In this document: piece by piece, positions 23,410-34,928 of the stretch
Layout of the letters: each line of letters begins with the position of its first letter
Numbering within the stretch: position 1 is the first letter of the stretch
Assembly: GCA_002869845.2 (NCBI GenBank)
Contig: NEWS02000004.1
Span: 721,554 to 764,234 of the forward strand
DNA: 42,681 nucleotides
Direction: 5' to 3'
DNA from: Nitrospira sp. CG24B
Lineage (GTDB): Bacteria > Nitrospirota > Nitrospiria > Nitrospirales > Nitrospiraceae
The notes under the pieces: model-generated
Database searches by the model: none
What the model was told of the DNA's origin: nothing
What the model saw: only the letters and a program-made list of their open reading frames with translations
Program-made: the position numbers and the translations under genes

Positions 23410-24924
23410 ATGGAACCGGCTCGAGTTTCTAAACGACCCTCCTCTCCAGCCTCATTGGATTTGGTGTCCACCGAGGCTGACGATCTGTTCCAAACGAGGA
23501 GTCAGTCGCCGACGGATGCAAGAAAACAGGCAACCCGTGATCACTTTGACGCCTGGGCTGCATGGCGGATGGAATGGGAGCAGAAAGCCAAGGCGTACTA
23601 CGACGATCAGGTTCGCTATTTTAAGTTTCTCGTGCCCGAAGGGCTGCATGTGCTTGAAATTGGTTCGGGCCTAGGCAATTTGCTCGCCGCACTTCGACCG
23701 GTGCGCGGTGTCGGCATCGAGCTGAGTCCAGAAATGGCCAGGCACGCGGCTCGGCTCCATCCTGCCTTGGAGTTTAGGGTGGATGATGCGGAGACGGTGG
23801 AGATCGCTGAAACCTTCGACGTCATTATCCTCGCTGATGTGGTCGGCCACTTGCAGGATGTGGGAGCCGCCTTCAGACGGCTGCACCAAGCCTGCACTCC
23901 ACACACGCGCATCATCGTCTCCTACTACAATTATCTGTGGGAACCAGTTCTTCGGCTCAGCGAAATGCTTGGGTGGAAGATGCCTCAGCCAAAGCAAAGC
24001 TGGCTCTCTCCGGAGGACATCGCCAATCTTTTACGCTTGGCCGACTTTGAGGTGGTGAAGACGGAACGGCGATTGCTGTTGCCGATAAAGATTCCGTTCC
24101 TTTCCTCATTTTGCAACAAGGTGCTTGCCCATCTATCGGGAGTTCGTACGCTCTGTCTCAGTCACTATGTGGTGGCTCGACCGCGCCTTCGGAGACTGGA
24201 ACGTCCCTACTCGACGACGATTGTCATCCCTTGTCGAAATGAACGTGGAAATATCGACGCGGCGCTCAAACGGATTCCACGATTCGGCGGCCGCCAACAG
24301 ATCATTTTTATCGACGGGCACTCGAGCGATGGGACGCCGGAAGAGATTCGGCGCCTGATGGCCTGCTATCCGGGTAAAGATATTAAGCTGCTGGTGCAAG
24401 ACGGCAAGGGAAAAGGTGACGCGGTGCGCAAAGGCTTTGCCCATGCCACCGGTGACGTGCTCATGATTCTTGATGCGGATCTGACGATGCCGCCGGAAGC
24501 TCTTCCGACGTTCTACGAGGCACTGACGACTGGAAAGGGCGAGTTCATCAACGGCTGTCGCCTTGTGTATCCTATGGAAGCGCAGGCCATGCGTCTGCTC
24601 AATCTGATCGGAAACAAGTGTTTTAGTCTGGCGTTCTCATGGCTCTTGAATCAGCGGATCAAAGATACGCTGTGTGGAACCAAGGTCTTATTCAGACGTG
24701 ATTATGAACGATTGGCGGCGAATCGGGATTATTTTGGAGAGTTCGATCCCTTTGGAGATTTCGACCTGTTGTTCGGGGCGTCAAAGCTGAATCTACAGAT
24801 CGTTGAGATTCCGATTCGGTACCAAGCGCGGGCCTATGGTAGTACCAATATCCAGCGATTTGCGCATGGGTGGTTGTTGCTCAAGATGACAGTCTATGGA
24901 TTCTTTCGTCTGAAGGCCGTGTGA
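23410..24924 (+). CDS. Fusion of SAM methyltransferase and GT2 glycosyltransferase
   Basis: A 504-residue two-domain enzyme. Residues about 40-225 form a class I methyltransferase with motif I VLEIGSGLGNLLAAL and a DVIILADVVGHLQD core. Residues about 265-500 form a dolichyl-phosphate mannosyltransferase-like GT2: STTIVIPCRNERGNIDAAL, IIFIDGHSSDGT and DVLMILDADLTMPPEA with the DxD, then the conserved KDTLCGTKVLFRRD. The C-terminus (HGWLLLKMTVYGFFR) looks like a membrane-associated tail. The methyltransferase half may modify the same lipid-linked or saccharide product. Start ATG 23410 has no clear ribosome binding site. The next gene overlaps its stop. Confidence 0.87.
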   Translation: MEPARVSKRPSSPASLDLVSTEADDLFQTRSQSPTDARKQATRDHFDAWAAWRMEWEQKAKAYYDDQVRYFKFLVPEGLHVLEIGSGLGNLLAALRPVRGVGIELSPEMARHAARLHPALEFRVDDAETVEIAETFDVIILADVVGHLQDVGAAFRRLHQACTPHTRIIVSYYNYLWEPVLRLSEMLGWKMPQPKQSWLSPEDIANLLRLADFEVVKTERRLLLPIKIPFLSSFCNKVLAHLSGVRTLCLSHYVVARPRLRRLERPYSTTIVIPCRNERGNIDAALKRIPRFGGRQQIIFIDGHSSDGTPEEIRRLMACYPGKDIKLLVQDGKGKGDAVRKGFAHATGDVLMILDADLTMPPEALPTFYEALTTGKGEFINGCRLVYPMEAQAMRLLNLIGNKCFSLAFSWLLNQRIKDTLCGTKVLFRRDYERLAANRDYFGEFDPFGDFDLLFGASKLNLQIVEIPIRYQARAYGSTNIQRFAHGWLLLKMTVYGFFRLKAV

Positions 24925-25649
24925 TGTCCGACGACGTTCTCCATCGGCATCGGACCGTGTGGCAGCAGAAACCTGTGCTTCGACGGCTGTATGAAGATTG
25001 GTATAGGGAGATCGTCGCTTGGTTAGTGCCTGGGCGCACGGTTGAGCTCGGTGGAGGGACTGGCAATCTCAAAGAGTATGTGCCCACAGTCTGTTGTACC
25101 GATGTGGTCATGCTGCCGTGGCTGAATGTCGTCGCAGATGCGCAGCGCCTCCCATTTCAGTCCGAGTCCTTGGCGAATCTCGTACTGTTTGATGCTCTCC
25201 ATCATATTGAAAATGTCACGCTCTTTTTCGATGAGGCACAGCGCGCGCTTCGGGTCGGCGGCAGGATCGTGGTGATGGATCCGTATATCTCCTGGGCGTC
25301 GTGGCCGATCTATCGCTGGTTGCACTCGGAGCCGGTCGACTGCCTGGAAGACCCGCTCGTGCTCAAGCCACAGCGAACAGATCGTGTGCCGTTTGACGCC
25401 AATCAAGCCATCGCGACGACCTTATTCGAGCGGAACCAGCCGCAGTTCCATTCGCGGTATCCTCGACTCGCTGTTCAACACATCCGACGAATGGCCTGCG
25501 CGGCGTATCCGTTGAGCGGCGGCTTTGACCATCCCTCGCTTCTGCCTCAGTGGATGGTCATGCCGATGTTGCGCTTGGAGCCTATGCTGGAGCGACTGGG
25601 GCACCTGCTTGCCTTCCGCATGCTTATCGTCATCGAACGGCAACCGTAA
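24924..25649 (+). CDS. Class I SAM-dependent methyltransferase
   Basis: A 241-residue methyltransferase coupled to the previous gene by TGATG (the ATG uses the last base of the stop codon). Motif I is TVELGGGTGNLKEY, with a conserved ADAQRLPFQSESLANLVLFDALHHI stretch, the type-11 pattern for motif II and III, and ALRVGGRIVVMDPY as the post-motif region. A C-terminal extension of about 80 residues (WPIYRWLHSE onward) may bind substrate. Together with the fusion upstream it forms a two-gene unit that probably methylates and glycosylates a polyprenyl-linked glycan or lipid. Confidence 0.85.
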   Translation: MSDDVLHRHRTVWQQKPVLRRLYEDWYREIVAWLVPGRTVELGGGTGNLKEYVPTVCCTDVVMLPWLNVVADAQRLPFQSESLANLVLFDALHHIENVTLFFDEAQRALRVGGRIVVMDPYISWASWPIYRWLHSEPVDCLEDPLVLKPQRTDRVPFDANQAIATTLFERNQPQFHSRYPRLAVQHIRRMACAAYPLSGGFDHPSLLPQWMVMPMLRLEPMLERLGHLLAFRMLIVIERQP

Positions 25650-25697
25650 CACTCCAGAGATCCACTAATCGCATGTTCCCCTCCATCCCACAGATGG

Positions 25698-25727
25698 TTG
25701 CAAGGTGGAAGAAGCCCCCCCTATAAT
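25698..25727 (+). promoter_or_regulatory. Sigma-70-type promoter for ndk
   Basis: TTGCAA (25698-25703) and a consensus TATAAT (25722-25727) are separated by 18 bases. The transcript would start near 25734, giving a 46-base leader to the ndk ATG. The match is by eye. Confidence 0.6.
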
Positions 25728-25779
25728 GTGCCGCGCTATTCAGTGCATGCATTAACTATCTGGAGGAATCGTTGATATC

Positions 25780-26199
25780 ATGAGCGAAAGAACGTTGGCC
25801 ATCATCAAGCCGGATGCCGTGAAAAAGAATGTCGTGGGAGATATTATCAATCGCTATGAGCAGGCCGGGCTGAAGCCGGTGGCGATCAAGCTGATTCACA
25901 TGTCTCAGTCGGTGGCTGAGGGGTTTTATGCCGTACATAACGCGCGCCCTTTTTTCGGGAGCCTTTGCAGCTTCATGTCTTCCGGGCCTGCCGTCGTCCT
26001 TGTGTTACAGGGTGACAATGCCATCAAAAAGAATCGTGAGCTGATGGGGGCGACCGACCCAGCGAAAGCCGATGCGGGGACCATCCGCAAAGCACACGGA
26101 GCGAACATCGAATTCAACGCCGTCCATGGTTCCGACTCGCCGGAAACTGCACAATTCGAGATTGGATATTTCTTCCCCGGCATGGAGATTTTCCGTTAA
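25780..26199 (+). CDS. ndk: Nucleoside diphosphate kinase
   Basis: A 139-residue enzyme moving phosphate from ATP to NDPs via a phosphohistidine. The N-terminal [15 protein letters not shown], the [16 protein letters not shown] loop, [17 protein letters not shown] and the catalytic H116 in NAVHGSDS are all in place. ATG 25780 follows GGAGG at an unusually long spacing of 13 bases. Length and motifs are standard, so this is a housekeeping gene, transcribed alone between its own promoter and a strong terminator. Confidence 0.97.
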   Translation: MSERTLAIIKPDAVKKNVVGDIINRYEQAGLKPVAIKLIHMSQSVAEGFYAVHNARPFFGSLCSFMSSGPAVVLVLQGDNAIKKNRELMGATDPAKADAGTIRKAHGANIEFNAVHGSDSPETAQFEIGYFFPGMEIFR

Positions 26200-26259
26200 C
26201 CTTCCTGTCTTGGAGTACGCGGATCTCCTCGCCCTCCCAGCGCTGACCGGTACCGTTGT

Positions 26260-26294
26260 AGAGGAACAGCAACAGTGCTGTTCCTCTTTTTTTT
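26260..26294 (+). terminator. Strong rho-independent terminator after ndk
   Basis: AGAGGAACAGCA (26260-26271) and TGCTGTTCCTCT (26276-26287) pair perfectly over 12 bp, with loop ACAG, followed by seven more T residues (26288-26294). It is 60 bases past the ndk stop codon. Confidence 0.92.
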
Positions 26295-26378
26295 GCTTAG
26301 CGAGACCTCTTCAGAATCAGAACTGATTCAGTCTCGATGGTTTACGATCCTCCTCTTTGGCTCGGCACAGATCGTTCC

Positions 26379-26408
26379 TTGACAACGCCAGTCGGCCCCA
26401 ACTACCAT
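26379..26408 (+). promoter_or_regulatory. Possible sigma-70 promoter upstream of gcvH
   Basis: A consensus TTGACA (26379-26384) is followed after 18 bases by TACCAT (26403-26408, four of six matches). The transcript would begin about 100 bases before gcvH. The -10 match is weak. Confidence 0.35.
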
Positions 26409-26512
26409 TCCGAAAAGTTAGAAAATCTAGGCTGAGATTAAGTGGCGGTCGAGGAGGAGTGTCCGTTCGTTTCGCCTGATCTCACGTTGAACCTTCTGTA
26501 TAGGGAGCCGAC

Positions 26513-26899
26513 ATGATTCCAGCTGATTTGCGGTTTCACAAAGAGCATGAGTGGGTTCGCCTCAATGGGAAACAAGCGACTGTGGGTATCAGCGATTTCG
26601 CGCAGGATGCCTTAGGCGATATCGTGTTTCTGGATCTGCCCAAAGTGGGCGTCTCGGTCAAGGTTGGCCAACAGATCGGTGAAGTGGAATCGACGAAAAC
26701 AACGTCTACGATCTATACGCCAGTGAGCGGAACGGTGAGCCAGATTAACACCGAGCTAAAAAATCGTCCTGAAGTGGTGAATTCCGATCCCTACGGCACG
26801 GGTTGGATCGCGATCATCGACCTGGCTGATCCGGCGGAAGTTGATCAGTTAATGACGGCTGCTCAGTACGAAGCCTTTCTCGCCAGTCAAAAACATTGA
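26513..26899 (+). CDS. gcvH: Glycine cleavage system H protein
   Basis: A 128-residue lipoyl carrier of usual length. The lipoylated lysine is K62 in GEVESTKTTSTIYTPVSG. Note TKTTS where most H proteins read VKA(V/T)S, a modest change around the modification site. GDIVFLDLPKVGVSV and the C-terminal GTGWIAIIDL segments are typical. ATG 26513 has AGGGAG upstream. The lipoamide dehydrogenase gene follows 91 bases downstream, but no gcvT or gcvP is in the window, so partners must be elsewhere. Confidence 0.93.
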   Translation: MIPADLRFHKEHEWVRLNGKQATVGISDFAQDALGDIVFLDLPKVGVSVKVGQQIGEVESTKTTSTIYTPVSGTVSQINTELKNRPEVVNSDPYGTGWIAIIDLADPAEVDQLMTAAQYEAFLASQKH

Positions 26900-26990
26900 G
26901 TCTTCTGTCTGGTGGATCTCTGCATCATTGCGTGATTGGATCTCAGTGACGGTCGGCAATGCCTGAATCGACAATGAGTGACTGATCCAC

Positions 26991-28420
26991 ATGACTTCTC
27001 CAATTCACATTGCCATTCTTGGCGCCGGCCCTGGTGGATATGTGGCTGCTATCCGCGCCGCACAGCTCGGCGCCCGGGTGACGGTCATCGAGCGAGAGAA
27101 GCTTGGTGGAGTCTGTCTCAACTGGGGTTGCATTCCAAGTAAAGCCCTCCTTTCCGTTGTAGAGCTTGGCGACAAACTGAAAAAAGCGGAGGAGCTGGGA
27201 CTCCTGTTTCAGGGACCTGTCGCCTATGACCTTGCGCGGATGGTGTCGAGAAAAGATAAAGTCGTGGCGACCCTTGTGAAAGGGATTGCGACGTTGTTCA
27301 AAGGGTGGGGCATCGATCACGTGAGTGGGCAGGGAACGATCATGAATACGCGGACCATCGCGGTCGCCACATCTGACGGGAGTCAGTGCGAGATTCAGGC
27401 TGACGCGTTGGTCGTGGCCACCGGGTCATCATGGCCCAACCTTCCTCAATTTCCAATCGATGGACGACAAATTCTGACCAGCCAACAGATGCTGGATCTT
27501 GCGCAGATCCCGGCCAGTCTCATGATTATTGGCGGCGGTGTGGAGGGCTGTGAGTTTGCCTCATTGTATAGCGGGCTTGGCACGCAGGTCACGATGGTTG
27601 AGCTGATGCCACGTGTCTTGCCGTTAGAGGATGAAGAAATCTCATCCACCATGACGCGTGAACTGAAAAAACGTGGCGTCACGGTGCTGACAGGTACCAC
27701 AGTTGAAAAGGTAGAACAATCACCCGAATTGATAATGGTGCAGATGAAAGATGGCAGTACCATCACCGTAGAGAAGCTCTTAGTCTCCGTCGGCCGAGGG
27801 CTCAACTCACGAGGGATTGGATTGGAGCAGGTCGGTGTGACCACTGGACGCCGTGGTGAAATTCTGGTTGATGCGCGGATGGAAACAAATGTGTCGGGTA
27901 TTTATGCGATTGGCGACGTGACCGGGAAGGCCATGTTGGCCCATGTCGCCTCGACGCAGGGGCAAGTGGCAGTTGAAAATATTCTGGGACATCCACGGAC
28001 CATTCAGTATGACGTGATTCCCGCCGGTATTTTTACCTTGCCCGAGATCGGGCGTGTAGGGCTGACTGAGCGGCAGGCTCGGGACCAGGCACAGGCCAGG
28101 GGACAGGAGCCCGGTCAGGCCGTAAAGATCGGCCGCTTCCGGTACGCAGGTTTGGGCAAGGCGCAAGCCACGGGTGATACCACCGGCTTTTTCAAAGTCA
28201 TTGCCGATTCCGCAACCGGCAAGATTCTCGGTGTCCATATTCTTGGCGCGCACGCAGCGGATCTGATTCATGAGGCTGCATTAGCATTGCAGGTGGGAGC
28301 CACGGTGGATCAAGTGGCTGGGATGATTCATGCCCATCCAACCCTCGCTGAGGGGGTGATGGAAGCGGCAGAGGATGTCGATGGTACCGCCATTCATCAG
28401 CTCCGAAAGCAGGTGGCAAG

Positions 28421-28424
<4 letters not shown>
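26991..28424 (+). CDS. lpdA: Dihydrolipoyl dehydrogenase (E3/L protein)
   Basis: A 477-residue FAD/NAD disulfide reductase. The FAD dinucleotide fold is IAILGAGPGGYVAAIRAAQLG, and the redox disulfide is C42/C47 in GGVCLNWGCIPSKALL. The NAD fold MIIGGGVEGCEFASLYSGLG, the FAD motif YAIGDVTGKAMLAH and the C-terminal catalytic HAHPTLAEGVMEA are present. It reoxidises lipoamide on GcvH or 2-oxoacid dehydrogenase complexes. The adjacent gcvH makes a glycine cleavage role likely. It overlaps the following HhH gene by ATGA. Confidence 0.95.
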
Positions 28425-31514
<3,090 letters not shown>

Positions 31515-32012
31515 CATAGCCTTACCAGCATTCGTCATCTTCATACTCAATACAGACTCTGGCCTTCGCATCAACGTCCACCATACCTAACGAGGCTGTT
31601 GATATTCAGCGTTTTCTTGCCAACCAGCAACAAGTCGTTACACTCCATGAGAGCGGCATCAATCAGTCTTGAAGGGTAGGAAACGGCGCCTTTTGAGAAG
31701 GCTGTTTTTGTGCCGTAATCTTAGGAAGGCTGTCCTCTATCGCGAGATGAGAAGAAGCTGACGGTTGTGGACCGGTTCATTGGGGCACTCAAGCCAGAGA
31801 CACATGTTCCTCCAAGACTGACAGCTAAGTTACTTTGTCAAAGCCGGATTATCGAATCACAAATACTGGACGGGACGACTTTTAAGATGAAGGTGCCTCG
31901 CACATGCTCACTGATTATCGCCATCTCTAGAGTGGCGACGCACGAGACTGGTGGCGATGACGATGCGTTGAGAACAGCATGAATCTTTCTTGAAAGAGAG
32001 AGGAAATGGTTT
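31515..32012. other. Intergenic stretch between cobQ and the chemosensory operon
   Basis: These 498 bases hold no gene I can support; a 71-codon frame starting GTG 31767 has no ribosome binding site and no recognisable motif. A weak hairpin is listed separately. The promoter of the long downstream operon should lie here but was not identifiable by eye. Confidence 0.5.
31681..31710 (+). terminator. Weak terminator-like hairpin
   Basis: AAACGGCGCCTT and AAGGCTGTTT pair imperfectly around TTGAG and are followed by TTTG. It lies about 170 bases after cobQ. The bulged stem makes this a low-confidence call. Confidence 0.3.
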
Positions 32013-32375
32013 ATGAGCAAAATCATGGTTGTCGATGACTCGTACGCGGAACTGCAACTGATCGAGTCGTATCTGAAGGCTGCTCAACACACCGTTGTCT
32101 CGTTCTCCAATGCGGATGGTTTAGAGGACAAGGTCGTCTCGGAAAAGCCGGACCTCATCGTCTTGGACGTGGTGATGCCAGGCCGAAATGGATTTCAGGC
32201 CTGCAGAGATCTAAAAACCGATGCTCGTTTCAAAAACATTCCGATCGTGCTCTGCACCTCCAAGGGGCAGGAAAGCGACAAGTTCTGGGGGCAGCAACAG
32301 GGGGCTAACGGACACGTGGTGAAACCCTTCAAATCAGAGGAACTCTTGCATGCTGTGAAGCACGCACTGAGCTGA
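32013..32375 (+). CDS. CheY-like single-domain response regulator (PilG/PilH type)
   Basis: A 120-residue receiver with no output domain. Acidic pocket D8/D9, phosphorylation site D52 (LIVLDVVMPGRNGF), T82 and K104 (VVKPF). ATG 32013 has AGAGAGAGG upstream. SDKFWGQQQGA is typical of PilH/PilG-like regulators in Tfp chemosensory systems. It opens an eleven-gene co-directional cluster and should accept phosphate from the CheA hybrid encoded four genes downstream. Confidence 0.92.
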   Translation: MSKIMVVDDSYAELQLIESYLKAAQHTVVSFSNADGLEDKVVSEKPDLIVLDVVMPGRNGFQACRDLKTDARFKNIPIVLCTSKGQESDKFWGQQQGANGHVVKPFKSEELLHAVKHALS

Positions 32376-32406
32376 AAGAGCCGATACTGCGCGGGGTCTC
32401 GAAACG

Positions 32407-32937
32407 ATGATTCCCATAGGTGAGTTTCCACAACTGCATTCAGACTCAGTCCCGGAAGAGGCGAAATCCACCGAGTCTTTGAAGGTGTGTCTTGTCGCAT
32501 TGGGAGACGAAACCTTCGCAATCGATTTACGCCGGGTTCGCGAGATCTTCGAGCCCGAGTGGATCACGCCTGTACCTGGAATGCCTGCTGCGCTGGTCGG
32601 TATCACCAATCTACGCGGAACCATCATTCCTCTTGCAGATGTAAGGGCTACATTAGGTGTGTCCAGCTCCGTGATGCCGAAATATGCGGTGGTGATTCGT
32701 CATGGCACGCAACAGATCGGCATCATGGTCCAAGAGGTTCCTGAAATTCGCACCATCCAATTGGATGATCTGGTCGCGCCCTCGACTCCTATTGCAGCCG
32801 AAAGACGCCCCATGATTTCCGCGTTCTTCAAAACCGAGAACAAACTGAGCGCGATATTAGAACTATCTCGACTATTGGCCTCCATAGAGGGAACGGCCGA
32901 TGAACAGAGGCCATACCAGCAGAGTGAGAAACGATGA
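32407..32937 (+). CDS. CheW-domain coupling protein (PilI-like)
   Basis: A 176-residue protein with one CheW domain: VCLVALGDETFAIDLRRVREIFEP, TPVPGMPAALVGITNLRGTIIPLADVR and IGIMVQEVPEIRTI. It would join the CheA hybrid to the receptor array in the cytoplasm. A Ser/Glu-rich leader of about 20 residues precedes the domain, and a short basic tail follows. It starts 31 bases after the response regulator gene. Confidence 0.9.
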   Translation: MIPIGEFPQLHSDSVPEEAKSTESLKVCLVALGDETFAIDLRRVREIFEPEWITPVPGMPAALVGITNLRGTIIPLADVRATLGVSSSVMPKYAVVIRHGTQQIGIMVQEVPEIRTIQLDDLVAPSTPIAAERRPMISAFFKTENKLSAILELSRLLASIEGTADEQRPYQQSEKR

Positions 32938-32985
32938 TGCGAACACCAGTCTACTCTATCGTGAGTGGTGAGCAGGAGGAGCGTC

Positions 32986-34875
32986 ATGGCAAAGCTTAGG
33001 AAAGTATGGAAATGGTCGCCGCATGCATGGTTTAAAAACCTAAAGGCCCTGCACAAGATCTTTATAGGGTTCTCCATCATCATTGTCGGCATGATGGCCA
33101 TTGGATTGATCGGTCTGACGGGTCTCCGCCAGCTGAAAAGCCAGCTGAGTTCCATTTATGACGAATCAACAGTGGGGGTTTCGCATGTCGCGGTGAGCAG
33201 TACCAACCTCAGTCTCTATCACAATGCGTTGTTGAGCGTTGTGGACCAAAAACAAAAAGGTGATTTCGACGAGGCCATCATTCCTCTCGCTGAATTGAAG
33301 AAGCGCACCCTGGCGCCGCTTGAGACGTATCGGCCTTCCGCCACACACGAGACAGTGGATGGCCGTCGCGACGGGCAAGAGTTGGATGTCCTCATTTTTA
33401 CATTGAAAGAATACTTCGCGTCGGCTGAAAGCGCAGTGGGAGCATTGAATGATAGCTTTGACTCCTCGCTCACGGATGAACAAAGACAGTCGATGAGGGA
33501 ACTCGGGGCTATGGTGTTGTCCACTGAGGTGGCGTTGTGGCACGGGAGATCGGCATGGCGCTTCCAAGGGGTGGCGCAGCTCATTCGGGACTTGGCAAGC
33601 GAATTAAATGATAACGGTCAGAGCATGGCTATTCATCTTACGAAGGTCATGCTCGGCGCAGCAGCCGGGGCACTCCTTTTGGCCATTACGATTGGATATT
33701 TTCTCGCACGCAGCATTGTGAGAGACATCATTCATGTGGCCGATGTTGCGACACAGGCTGCCGCGGGAAATTTGCTGGCTCGCGCCAGACTGGAAAGCGA
33801 CGATGAAGTCGGACATATGGCCAAGGCGTTCAATATCATGTTGGATCGAATCACAGCTCTGGTCTCGACGGAAGAAGAGCGTGACAGGATGCAAAAACAA
33901 CTGGTGCAGTTTCTTGTGTTGGTATCTGATGTTGGAAAAGGAGATTTGACCAAACGCGGGGAAGTCACGGCCGATATGTTTGGAAATCTGGCAGACGGAT
34001 TCAATCTCATGATTCAGCGCTTTTCACAGTTGATGAAGCACGTTCGCCAGGCAGCCGAACGTGTCAATAGCTCGGCGAGTAAGTTGCGGGACAATGCGGG
34101 CCAGATGGCTGGAACGGCCAGGCACCAAGCTGATGAATCGATCAAGGCACTCGGCGCGGTGGAACAGCTAGCGTCCTCAATGCGCCAAGTGACGGAGACC
34201 GCAGGAGCCTCGTCAGACGCAGCTCGCCAAGTCCTCAAGGCTACTGAAGACGGTCGGCTCGCGGTGCAAGAAACTGTCCATGACATGCAGCGCATTCAAT
34301 TGGCAGTTCAACGGATGTCAAAACAGATTAAAGCGCTCGGCGATCGTTCATTGGAAATTTCTCAAATCGTCTCGACAATCAGAGATATCGCCAATCAGAC
34401 TAATTTGCTAGCTCTCAACGCTGCGATCGAGGCCGCCGGTGCCGGTGAGGCCGGAGCGCGCTTCGGGGTTGTCGCCGATCAAGTGCGAAAGCTCGCGGAA
34501 AGCTCGACACAGGCGACACGTGAGATCGCGGACCTGGTGAAAGTCATCCAGGGCGAAACACAACATGCGGTCGTTGCCATGGAACATGAAACTCAGGCAG
34601 TCGAGGCCGGATCGGCCTCGGCCTTGCGCACAGGCGATGTGTTTAAGGATATTTCGGCGATTGCGCAACGGTCGGCGGAACTTGCCCAAAGTATTGCGGC
34701 GGCAGCGGCAGACCAAACGGTGTCGACCGATCAAGTCGGTCGGTCGATCAAGGACTTTACCGGAGGTGCCGTGGCCACGCAAAAGGCCACCGATTCGGCT
34801 CGTGCGACGGTCGAAGATATGGTGACCCTGGCTGAAGGTCTGACGACGTCAGTGTCGCAGTTTAAACTGGCCTGA
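32986..34875 (+). CDS. Methyl-accepting chemotaxis-type membrane receptor
   Basis: A 629-residue receptor starting at ATG 32986 behind AGGAGGAG. TM1 (about 26-48, [21 protein letters not shown]) and TM2 (about 220-243, [19 protein letters not shown]) bracket a roughly 170-residue periplasmic helical bundle with a 4HB_MCP-like pattern. A HAMP domain (about 245-297) is followed by a signalling domain with hairpin tip [48 protein letters not shown]. The tail lacks a CheR-binding pentapeptide. The ligand is unknown. No CheR or CheB gene is in the window, so adaptation by methylation would have to be supplied elsewhere or be absent. Confidence 0.93.
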   Translation: MAKLRKVWKWSPHAWFKNLKALHKIFIGFSIIIVGMMAIGLIGLTGLRQLKSQLSSIYDESTVGVSHVAVSSTNLSLYHNALLSVVDQKQKGDFDEAIIPLAELKKRTLAPLETYRPSATHETVDGRRDGQELDVLIFTLKEYFASAESAVGALNDSFDSSLTDEQRQSMRELGAMVLSTEVALWHGRSAWRFQGVAQLIRDLASELNDNGQSMAIHLTKVMLGAAAGALLLAITIGYFLARSIVRDIIHVADVATQAAAGNLLARARLESDDEVGHMAKAFNIMLDRITALVSTEEERDRMQKQLVQFLVLVSDVGKGDLTKRGEVTADMFGNLADGFNLMIQRFSQLMKHVRQAAERVNSSASKLRDNAGQMAGTARHQADESIKALGAVEQLASSMRQVTETAGASSDAARQVLKATEDGRLAVQETVHDMQRIQLAVQRMSKQIKALGDRSLEISQIVSTIRDIANQTNLLALNAAIEAAGAGEAGARFGVVADQVRKLAESSTQATREIADLVKVIQGETQHAVVAMEHETQAVEAGSASALRTGDVFKDISAIAQRSAELAQSIAAAAADQTVSTDQVGRSIKDFTGGAVATQKATDSARATVEDMVTLAEGLTTSVSQFKLA

Positions 34876-34928
34876 GCATCTCCCTCATCCGCTGAATGAG
34901 GAAAGCCTTCTGGTGTAGCGAGGGACCG

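Noticed and set aside
31767..31982. 71-codon frame upstream of the chemosensory operon
   Set aside because: GTG start with no RBS, no recognisable domain, and composition typical of chance frames.
34880..34906. CCTCAT/ATGAGG hairpin between receptor and CheA genes
   Set aside because: Six-base arms and no U-tract; too weak to call a terminator, and it would split an evident operon.
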